Shown here piece after piece: positions 13,001 to 25,000 of a stretch of DNA of 64,000 nucleotides. This DNA comes from Steromphala cineraria (taxonomy: Eukaryota; Mollusca; Gastropoda; Trochida; Trochidae). The position numbers and the translations under genes were made by a program. The DNA lies in the NCBI GenBank assembly GCA_916613615.1, contig OU744724.1:45982662-46046661 (forward strand). Reading direction: 5' to 3'. The notes beneath the pieces are model-generated. The model saw nothing but the letters and a program-made list of their open reading frames with translations, had not been told where the DNA came from and searched no databases. The number at the start of each line of letters is the position of its first letter. Position 1 is the first letter of the stretch.

Positions 13001-16000
13001 TATTTTTGTCAAATATACTTTCGCGAAAGCACGTTGTTTTACTGCACTTGGAATCTCTATCGTAATTTCTTGACGACAAATAATATTATTAATATTCTTT
13101 CGTGCTCATGATCATAATTTTTGCATGTTTTTCTTCGAATTTTATATAAGTAAATATTTCAATTAACTACATGTTGTTTTGGAAAATATAATATATCGAA
13201 AATGTTTAACAAATATTTGAATATGTAGACATTTAATAATGTATCGACAATTTGTTGTCATGAATTTATTACAACCACGTTTCAGTTTCATACATCGTTT
13301 TCAAATCGACTTGCTGATTGGTTGACCTACATTTCTGGACCAATTAAAAGGCTTGTAACAAAGATCTCTCTCCCGTAAACACATGCAGCAAAAGCTGTCG
13401 ACTGATTATTCACGTTCGTTTTTCATGAGAATAATATTATGTAATCTGACTAAGACAAACAACAAACAATGTAAGTTAGCATTTGCAATTTCTTTTATCA
13501 TTCTTTTCAATAATATACGTCTGGAAAAGTGTCACTTGATATTTAAGAAGACTTTAACAATATAGTCAAAAGTATCGATGTAAATTTTCAATGCAACTCG
13601 CACAATGATGTTCTTGGTTGGGGTCTCTCGCCGCCATAGGCAATGTGATTTGAACTCGATATTGTGTAAGTATGTTTTGAACGCCTGTATCAATCATCAA
13701 AGACAACCTAAACACAGTTCCACGTGAGTAGTCTATATTTTTCGTTCGTCACTCACATCATTTTAATAAGCGCCCACACAAATCAATTTTTTAAGCGCCC
13801 TGGGCGCTTATAACGGCGAATACGGTATACTTAATTTTATGATTGGTGCCCCTGTGGCCTCTACAAAGGGGGAATCACATTGGCCACACTCTACAGCATA
13901 ATTGATGATGAAGCCTGATGAGCTACAGAGCCAATGGCTCTATTTTTACGGAGTTATCGCCCTTGAATCTCTGATTTGACTTGGTACAAACAGCGGACTT
14001 GGTGCTTCAATGGGGACAAGTTCTCTCAGAAACTATTGTACCTAGATAAATAAAATGTTGGTTATGGATGCTCCTGATTATTGTCTTGATCGAGTTCGAA
14101 AGCCGATTCCGTAATATTAATTTTTACGGAGTTATCGCCCTTGAATCTCTGATTTGATTTGGTACAAACAGCGGACTTGGTGCTTCAATGGGCACAAGTA
14201 TTCATAGATTCCTTGGATCCTATTACTCTTAGATGACTGATATTGTGCTCACAGATATTCTTTGCTTCTGTAATTGCTGTAAACTTTCTCTTCATGTAGT
14301 TACGGTACCATGAGTGTCATGCTTCCTTATAGCGGTACCGGTAACATGCACAAGACTGTAATACTCACCCTTAACTATCTTTTAATTATAATATTATTCT
14401 AGAAAATATGTTACCTTATTATATAATATTATTCTGGAAAATATTTTAACCTAATTATAATGTAAGGAAGTACTTGTTTTTGACAGAGTTATGGCCCTTG
14501 TTTCTGAAATTGGACACATTAACACCTAGGTGTATGAAATTTTGGTTATGGATACACCTGATGATACTCTTGATCGAGTTCGAAAGCCATTTCCGAAATT
14601 TTATTTTTGACAGAGTTATGGCCCTTGTTTCTGAAATTGTACTTGAGGCCAGTAACAGGTCTGATGCTCAAATGGGGACAGATTTGCTCTGAAACTATAA
14701 CACCTAAATGAGTGAAATTTTGGTTATTGGTGCTCCTGAGGATACTCTTGATCTAGTTCGAAAGCCATTTCCAAAATTTTAATTTTGACAGAGTTATGGC
14801 CCTTGTTTCTGAAATTGAACTTGGAGCTAGTAACAGGTCTGATGCTGCAATGGGGACAGATTTACTCAGAAACTATAACACCTAGGTGTATGAAATATTG
14901 GTTATGGATACACCTGATGCTACTCTTGATCGAGTTCGAAAGCAATTTCCGAAATTTTATTTTTCACAGAGTTATGGCCATTGATTCTGCAATTTTACTG
15001 AAAATGAATCCACTTGATGATATTTTTCATTGAGTTTGAAAGCTGTTACCAAATTCGCCCTTGGGTTTGGGTTTGAACTTGGTGCAAATGACTCCAATTG
15101 CTCCAATTTGGACATGTTTTATCTGAACTTTTACAGTTAGGTAGATGAAATTGTGGTTTTTGTTTCACCTGATGATACTCTTGACTCTTGCAAAGGACCA
15201 CAGATATGCCCAAATGGGTTTGGAAAGAGGTAGAAGAAAAATCAGACCGGATGCGGGGGTATGTGAGCCATGCTCACTTTTTTCTTGTTGATCCCCTGTC
15301 AAATTGGTCAACTGTTATCCTACTATAGTAATGGAAAAAGGGAGTAATCTCTATAAGCAACGATAGGCATGTTTCTACGATAAAGCTTGACCGTGGTTAC
15401 ATGACCTATTACTGGTTGCTAAGGCATCTAACAAATTCTGGCTGCTTTCTGAAAATGCTCTATTAGAAAGTTATTTCAGCTCCCTCCTCTGGCTGGATTC
15501 CTTATCAGGGGTCTCTGAGTGATTTGGATAGAATAGGTGACCTTCCTCCTTTGACCATGGAATGGCCACTGGTCAATATGTAAAGCTGTCATTAAAATGA
15601 AATTTATCAATCATATGTATGATGTTTTGTGTTTATCTTTCATTTTCATTACAATGTTTTTACAGTATCCATCCATCCATAAACTTTGGGGAATTTCGAC
15701 TTCTCCAGAACCATAAGGCCTAGAAAGCTGAAACTTGGTGTACAGACTCCTTTGCTACTGAGGATTATGAATTGTAGCTTTGGTGGCCCTATGGCCCCAA
15801 ATAAGGTCCACAGGGGCCACACCCTTAAACCTATTTCATTTTCTTATCCAGGACCATAAGGCCTAGAAACTGAAAGCTGAAACTTTGTGTACAGACTCCT
15901 TGACTAGTAAGGATTATAAATTGAAGCTTTCGTGGGTCCACAGGGGCCACACCCTTAAAACCTATTTTGTTCTTCTTCTCCAGAAGATTAAGGCCTATAA

Positions 16001-19000
16001 AGCTCCTTGACTAGTGATGATTAATAATTGTAGATTTTGTGACCCTGTGGCCCCTACTAAGGGGGGAACCACATTGGCCACACACAAAAGCAAAATCAAA
16101 TGTAAGGCCTGATGAGCTACAGATTCAATGGTTCTTTTTTTTAAACTTTTTTCTGGGGGCTTCAGTGTTTAATAAACACATCTTGTTTTATTTCAGGTTG
16201 AAAATAATGAACTTCGGACTGCCCTGGTGACAGAAACTAAACAAAAGCAATCTGAAATTGAAAAATTGCAAAGTCAATTATCTGAGGTAAGATTTTCATT
16301 ACTTTCAGTTTCAAAGTTAGATTGAAAAGGAAACTTTCTGTTTGCATGTTAGCTTGAGGCAAGGTTTCTGTGGAGTAATTATTCCCTGGTGCAGGGCTGC
16401 AACAATTCTAAAAAGTGTTGTTATCATTGACCCTGTTAACCCTATTTAGTTTATGTTCAGGTGAGGAGGAGTCTGCGGTGCCAGCAGCTTGAGCGAGAGA
16501 CTGAGCAGACTAACCATGGCATAATGCTGAAGGAGCTGCAGCTGCTTCTGGCTGAAGAACGGATTGCAAAGGAACAGCTTGAGCACCAAGTAATGGCCAC
16601 CGTTCCTCCTTACTTTTCTCCTGTAGGAATACTAGTTATACTGGCCACCGCTACTCCTAGCTTTTTATACCCCCGCCTTACAGCGTAAGCGGGGGTATAT
16701 AGCGTTCATTCTTTCCGTCTGTCCGTCCCAAAACTTTGTGCGGAGCAGATCTCCAAAACTATGCATGCTAGCCTCATCAAACTTCATACACATGTCAACC
16801 ATGATCCCTAGTTGTGCCTTTTGAGGGTTAGAACTATTTCTGAAGTTTCATTTTTGCGGTTTCCATGGAAACGTGAGTAAAAAGTGACTCATTGAGGAAG
16901 TCGTTTTGTGCGGAGCATATCTCCAAAACTATGCATGCTAGCTTCATCAAACTTCATACAGATGTCAACCATGATCCCTAATTGTGCCTTTTGAGGGTTA
17001 GAACTATTTCTGAATTTTCATTTTTGCGGTTTCCATGGAAACGTGACTAAAAAGTGACTCTTTGAGGAAGTCGTTTTGTGCGGAGCATATCTCCCAAACT
17101 ATTCATGCTAGCTTCACCAAACTTCATACACTTATCAATCATGATCCCTAGTTGTGCCTTTTAAGGGTTAGACCAAAAAATTATTTTTATTTTTTGCGGT
17201 TTCCATGGAAACATGACTGAAACAGTGACTCTTTGACCAAGTCTTTAGTCCGGAGCATATCTCCCAAACTATTCATGCTAGCTTCACCAAACTTCATACA
17301 CTTATCAATCATGATCCCTAGCTGTGCCTTTTAAGGGTTAGACCAACAAATTATTTTTATTTTTTGCGGTTTCCATGGAAACATGACTAAAACAGTGACT
17401 CTTCGATTAAGTCTTTTGTCCGGAGCATATCTCCCAAACTATTCATGCTAGCTTCACCAAACTTCATACACTTATCAACCATGATCACTAGATGTGCCAT
17501 TTGAGGATTAGACCATCACATTTTTTAATTTTTGGAAACATGACTAAGACAGTGATTCTATGATAAATTACTTTGTCCTGAACATATTTCATGAAATATA
17601 CATCTCAGCTTCACCAAATTTGCTACATATGTCAATCGTGATTGCTGGATATGCCTTGTGAGAGTTAAACCATATATCGTCGCCCTTATTGCAAAACCTT
17701 GAAAATCTTATTTTGGCCAATGTTGCATATTCAAGGTTTTGCAATAAAAGCGACGATATATGGATTTTCTTCTCTGTGGTTTCTTTGGAAAACATAACTT
17801 ACAAAGTGACTCAACAAAAATAATTTTGTCCTCAGTGCATCTCGTAGAATATTCATGATAACTACCTCAAATTTGAAACAAAGATCAACCATTATCTCTA
17901 GATGTACCCTTTTAATTGTAAAACCTATTAATGAATTCGGTATTTGGGTTTCAGTTGAAAGAAGACTTACACAATGACTTACTGTATACTCAACTATCAT
18001 ACCAATATTAATCAGTTTTACTATTTGAAATTCTTTGAACAAAGTGGGGAGCGGGGGTATGTGAGCTTTGCTCGCTTCTTCACTTGTTTTTCATGTAGGA
18101 ATACTAGTTAAACTGGCCACCGTTCCTCAAACTTTTCTCCTGAAGAAGTACTAGTTATAATGGCCACTGTTCCTCCTTACTTTTCTCCTGTAGGAATACT
18201 AGTTATACTGGCCACTGTTCCTCCTTACTTTTCTCCTGTAGGAATACTAGTTATACTGAAATATCAGGTAGTGGCCACTTTACCTCCTGACATTTTTACT
18301 GTAGAAATACCAGGTAGTGGTCACTGTACCTCCTGACATCTTTACTGTAGAAATACCAGGTAGTGACCACTTTACCTCCTGACATCTTTGCTGTAGAAAT
18401 ACCAGGTAGTGGTCACTGTACCTCCTGACATCTTTGCTGTATAAATATCTGGTAGTGGCCACTGTACCTCCTGGCATCTTTGCTGTATATATACCAGGTA
18501 GTGGTCACTGTACCTCCTGACATCTTTGCTGTAGAAATACCAGGTAGTGGTCACTTTACCTCCTGACATCTTTGTTGTAGAAATATCAGGTAGTGGTCAC
18601 TGTCCCTCCTGACATCTTTACTGTAGAAATATCAGGTAGTGACCACTTTACCTCCTGACATCTTTACTGTAGAAATATCAGGTAGTGGTCACTTTACCTC
18701 CTGACATATTTGCTGTAGAAATATCAGGTAGTGGTCACTGTACCTCCTGACATCTTTACTGTAGAAATATCAGGTAGTGGTCACTTTACCTCCTGGCATC
18801 TTTACTGTAGAAATATCAGGTAGTGGTCACTTTACCTCCTGGCATCTTTACTGTAGAAATACCAGGTAGTGGTCACTTTACCTCCTGGCATCTTTACTGT
18901 AGAAATACCAGGTAGTGGTCACTTTACCTCCTGGCATCTTTACTGTAGAAATATCAGGTAGTGGTCACTGTACCTCCTGACATCTTTACTGTAGAAATAT

Positions 19001-22000
19001 CAGGTAGTGGTCACTTTACCTCCTGGCATCTTTACTGTAGAAATACCAGGTAGTGGTCACTTTACCTCCTGACATCTTTACTGTAGAAATATCAGGTAGT
19101 GGTCACTGTATCTCCTGGCATCTCTACTATAGACATATCAGGTAGTGGTCACTTTACCTCCTGGCATATTTACTGTAGAAACACCAGGTAGTGGTCACTT
19201 TACCTCCTGGCATCTTTACTGTAGAAACACCAGGTAGTGGTCACTGTACCTCCTTGCATCTTTACTGTAGAAATATCAGGTAGTGGTCACTGTACCTCCT
19301 GACATCTTTACTGTAGAAATATCAGGTAGTGGTCACTGTACCTCCTGACATCTTTACTGTAGAAATACCAGGTAGTGGTCACTTTACCTCCTGACATCTT
19401 TACTTTAGAAATATCAGGTAGTGGTCACTGTACCTCCTGGCATCTTTGCTGTAAAAATATCAGGTAGTGGTCACTGTACCTCCTGACATCTTTGCTGTAG
19501 AAATACCAGGTAGTAGTCACTTTACCTCCTGACATCTTTGCTGTAGAAATATCAGGTAGTGGTCACTGTACCTCCTGACATCTTTTCTGTAGAAATATCA
19601 GGTAGTGGTCACTTTACCTCCTGACATATTTGCTGTAGAAATATCAGGTAGTGGTCACTTTACCTCCTGACATATTTGCTGTAGTAATATCAGGTAGTGG
19701 TCACTGTACCTCCTGACATCTTTACTGTAGAAATATCAGGTAGTGGTCACTTTACCTCCTGGCATCTTTACTGTAGAAATACCAGGTGGTGGTCACTGTA
19801 CCTCCTGACATCTTTACTGTAGAAATATCAGGTAGTGGTCACTTTACCTCCTGACATATTTGCTGTAGAAATATCACGTAGTGGTCACTGTACCTCCTGA
19901 CATCTTTACTGTAGAAATATCAGGTAGTGGTCACTTTACCTCCTGACATCTTTACTGTAGAAATATCAGGTAGTGGTCACTGTACCTCCTGACATCTTTA
20001 CTGTAGAAATATCAGGTAGTGGTCACTTTACCTCCTGGCATCTTTACTGTAGAAATACCAGGTAGTGGTCACTTTTCCTCCTGGCATCTTTACTGTAGAA
20101 ATATCAGGTAGTGGTCACTGACCCTCCTGACATCTTTACTGTAGAAATACCAGGTAGTGGTAACTTTACCTCCTGACATCTTTACTTTAGAAATATCAGG
20201 TAGTGGTCACTTTACCTCCTGGCATCTTTGCTGAAGAAATATCAGGTAGTGGTCACTGTACCTCCTGGCATCTTTACTGTGAAAATACCAGGTAGTGGTC
20301 ACTTTACCTCCTGGCATCTTTACTGTAGAAATATCAGGTAGTGGTCACTGTACCTCCTGACATCTTTACTGTAGAAATACCAGGTAGTGGTCACTTTACC
20401 TCCTGATATCTTTACTTTAGAAATACCAGGTAGTGGTCACTTTACCTCCTGGCATCTTTACTGTAGAAATATCAGGTAGTGGTCACTTTACCTCCTGACA
20501 TCTTTACTGTAAAAATATCAGGTAGTGGTCACTGTATCTCCTGGCATCTCTACTATAGACATATCAGGTAGTGGTCACTTTACCTCCTGAAATGTTTACT
20601 TTAGAAATACCAGGTAGTGGTCACTTTACCTCCTGGCATATTTACTGAAGAAATATCAGGTAGTGGTCACTTTACCTCCTGACATCTTTACTTTAGAAAT
20701 ACCAGGTAGTGGTCACTGTACCTCCTTGCATCTTTACTGTAGAAATATCAGGTAGTGGTCACTGTACCTCCTGACATCTTTACTGTAGAAATATCAGGTA
20801 GTGGTCACTGTACCTCCTGACATCTTTACTGTAGAAATACCAGGTAGTGGTCACTTTACCTCCTGACATCTTTACTTTAGAAATATCAGGTAGTGGTCAC
20901 TGTACCTCCTGGCATCTTTGCTGTAGAAATATCAGGTAGTGGTCACTGTACCTCCTGACATCTTTGCTGTAGAAATACCAGGTAGTAGTCACTTTACCTC
21001 CTGATATCTTTGCTGTAGAAATATCAGGTAGTGGTCACTGTACCTCCTGACATCTTTTCTGTAGAAATATCAGGTAGTGGTCACTTTACCTCCTGACATA
21101 TTTGCTGTAGAAATATCAGGTAGTGGTCACTTTACCTCCTGACATATTTGCTGTAGAAATATCAGGTAGTGGTCACTGTACCTCCTGACATCTTTACTGT
21201 AGAAATATCAGGTAGTGGTCACTTTACCTCCTGGCATCTTTACTGTAGAAATACCAGGTGGTGGTCACTGTACCTCCTGACATATTTGCTGTAGAAATAT
21301 CACGTAGTGGTCACTGTACCTCCTGACATCTTTACTGTAGAAATATCAGGTAGTGGTCACTTTACCTCCTGACATATTTGCTGTAGAAATATCAGGTAGT
21401 GGTCACTGTACCTCCTGACATCTTTACTGTAGAAATATCAGGTAGTGGTCACTTTACCTCCTGGCATCTTTACTGTAGAAATACCAGGTAATGGTCACTT
21501 TTCCTCCTGGCATCTTTACTGTAGAAATATCAGGTAGTGGTCACTGACCCTCCTGACATCTTTACTGTAGAAATACCAGGTAGTGGTCACTTTACCTCCT
21601 GGCATCTTTACTGTAGAAATACCAGGTAGTGGTCACTTTACCTCCTGGCATCTTTACTGTAGAAATATCAGGTAGTGGTCACTGTACCTCCTGACATCTT
21701 TACTGTAGAAATATCAGGTAGTGGTCACTGTACCTCCTGGCATCTTTACTGTAGAAATACCAGGTAGTGGTCACTTTACCTCCTGACATCTTTACTGTAG
21801 AAATATCAGGTAGTGGTCACTGTATCTCCTGGCATCTCTACTATAGACATATCAGGTAGTGGTCACTTTACCTCCTGGCATCTTTACTGTAGAAACACCA
21901 GGTAGTGGTCACTTTACCTCCTGGCATCTTTACTGTAGAAACACCAGGTAGTGGTCACTGTACCTCCTTGCATCTTTACTGTAGAAATATCAGGTAGTGG

Positions 22001-25000
22001 TCACTGTACCTCCTGACATCTTTACTGTAGAAATATCAGGTAGTGGTCACTGTACCTCCTGACATCTTTACTGTAGAAATACCAGGTAGTGGTCACTTTA
22101 CCTCCTGACATCTTTACTTTAGAAATATCAGGTAGTGGTCACTGTACCTCCTGGCATCTTTGCTGTAGAAATATCAGGTAGTGGTCACTGTACCTCCTGA
22201 CATCTTTGCTGTAGAAATACCAGGTAGTAGTCACTTTACCTCCTGACATCTTTGCTGTAGAAATATCAGGTAGTGGTCACTGTACCTCCTGACATCTTTT
22301 CTGTAGAAATATCAGGTAGTGGTCACTTTACCTCCTGACATATTTGCTGTAGAAATATCAGGTAGTGGTCACTTTACCTCCTGACATATTTGCTGTAGTA
22401 ATATCAGGTAGTGGTCACTGTACCTCCTGACATCTTTACTGTAGAAATATCAGGTAGTGGTCACTTTACCTCCTGGCATCTTTACTGTAGAAATACCAGG
22501 TGGTGGTCACTGTACCTCCTGACATCTTTACTGTAGAAATATCAGGTAGTGGTCACTTTACCTCCTGACATATTTGCTGTAGAAATATCACGTAGTGGTC
22601 ACTGTACCTCCTGACATCTTTACTGTAGAAATATCAGGTAGTGGTCACTTTACCTCCTGACATATTTGCTGTAGAAATATCAGGTAGTGGTCACTGTACC
22701 TCCTGACATCTTTACTGTAGAAATATCAGGTAGTGGTCACTTTACCTCCTGGCATCTTTACTGTAGAAATACCAGGTAGTGGTCACTTTTCCTCCTGGCA
22801 TCTTTACTGTAGAAATATCAGGTAGTGGTCACTGACCCTCCTGACATCTTTACTGTAGAAATACCAGGTAGTGGTAACTTTACCTCCTGACATCTTTACT
22901 TTAGAAATATCAGGTAGTGGTCACTTTACCTCCTGGCATCTTTGCTGAAGAAATATCAGGTAGTGGTCACTGTACCTCCTGGCATCTTTACTGTGAAAAT
23001 ACCAGGTAGTGGTCACTTTACCTCCTGGCATCTTTACTGTAGAAATATCAGGTAGTGGTCACTGTACCTCCTGACATCTTTACTGTAGAAATACCAGGTA
23101 GTGGTCACTTTACCTCCTGATATCTTTACTTTAGAAATACCAGGTAGTGGTCACTTTACCTCCTGGCATATTTACTGTAGAAATATCAGGTAGTGGTCAC
23201 TTTACCTCCTGACATCTTTACTGTAGAAATATCAGGTAGTGGTCACTGTATCTCCTGGCATCTCTACTATAGACATATCAGGTAGTGGTCACTTTACCTC
23301 CTGAAATGTTTACTTTAGAAATACCAGGTAGTGGTCACTTTACCTCCTGGCATATTTACTGAAGAAATATCAGGTAGTGGTCACTTTACCTCCTGACATC
23401 TTTACTTTAGAAATACCAGGTAGTGGTCACTGTACCTCCTTGCATCTTTACTGTAGAAATATCAGGTAGTGGTCACTGTACCTCCTGACATCTTTACTGT
23501 AGAAATATCAGGTAGTGGTCACTGTACCTCCTGACATCTTTACTGTAGAAATACCAGGTAGTGGTCACTTTACCTCCTGACATCTTTACTTTAGAAATAT
23601 CAGGTAGTGGTCACTGTACCTCCTGGCATCTTTGCTGTAGAAATATCAGGTAGTGGTCACTGTACCTCCTGACATCTTTGCTGTAGAAATACCAGGTAGT
23701 AGTCACTTTACCTCCTGATATCTTTGCTGTAGAAATATCAGGTAGTGGTCACTGTACCTCCTGACATCTTTTCTGTAGAAATATCAGGTAGTGGTCACTT
23801 TACCTCCTGACATATTTGCTGTAGAAATATCAGGTAGTGGTCACTTTACCTCCTGACATATTTGCTGTAGTAATATCAGGTAGTGGTCACTGTACCTCCT
23901 GACATCTTTACTGTAGAAATATCAGGTAGTGGTCACTTTACCTCCTGGCATCTTTACTGTAGAAATACCAGGTGGTGGTCACTGTACCTCCTGACATATT
24001 TGCTGTAGAAATATCACGTAGTGGTCACTGTACCTCCTGACATCTTTACTGTAGAAATATCAGGTAGTGGTCACTTTACCTCCTGACATATTTGCTGTAG
24101 AAATATCAGGTAGTGGTCACTGTACCTCCTGACATCTTTACTGTAGAAATATCAGGTAGTGGTCACTTTACCTCCTGGCATCTTTACTGTAGAAATACCA
24201 GGTAATGGTCACTTTTCCTCCTGGCATCTTTACTGTAGAAATATCAGGTAGTGGTCACTGACCCTCCTGACATCTTTACTGTAGAAATACCAGGTAGTGG
24301 TAACTTTACCTCCTGACATCTTTACTTTAGAAATATCAGGTAGTGGTCACTTTACCTCCTGGCATCTTTGCTGAAGAAATATCAGGTAGTGGTCACTGTA
24401 CCTCCTGGCATCTTTACTGTAAAAATACCAGGTAGTGGTCACTTTACCTCCTGGCATCTTTACTGTAGAAATATCAGGTAGTGGTCACTGTACCTCCTGA
24501 CATCTTTACTGTAGAAATACCAGGTAGTGGTCACTTTACCTCCTGAAATCTTTACTTTAGAAATACCAGGTAGTGGTCACTTTACCTCCTGGCATATTTA
24601 CTGAAGAAATATCAGGTAGTGGTCACTGTACCTTCTGGCATCTTGACTGTAGAAATACCAGGTAGTGGTCACTTTACCTCCTGGCATCTTTACTGTAGAA
24701 ATACCAGGTAGTGGTCACTTTACCTCCTGGCATCTTTACTGTAGAAATATCAGGTAGTGGTCACTTTACCTCCTGACATCTTTACTGTAAAAATATCAGG
24801 TAGTGGTCACTGTATCTCCTGGCATCTCTACTATAGACATATCAGGTAGTGGTCACTTTACCTCCTGAAATCTTTACTTTAGAAATACCAGGTAGTGGTC
24901 ACTTTACCTCCTGGCATATTTACTGAAGAAATATCAGGTAGTGGTCACTTTACCTCCTGACATCTTTACTTTAGAAATATCAGTTAGTGGTCACTTTACC

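Larger units (their letters stand above)
10515..15283 (+). mobile_element. Pearl-like element (ATACC...GGGGGTAT family), copy 1, interrupted by a nested insertion
   Basis: It starts ATACCTCCGTTACGAAGTAA with GTGGGGTATATAGCGG and ends GCGGGGGTATGTGAGCCATG followed by CTCACTTTTTT. Internal units of about 178 bp are marked by CTCAGAAACTATTG (10929, 11107, 11284, then again after 13948) and by CAGAGTTATGGCCC (from about 14482 on). The unit series breaks at 11393 and resumes at 13948, because another element is inserted there. It is non-coding. Confidence 0.7.

Noticed and set aside
18280..18569. Open frames on the minus strand in the 46-bp array
   Set aside because: They consist only of the repeat unit read in frame for a few copies.
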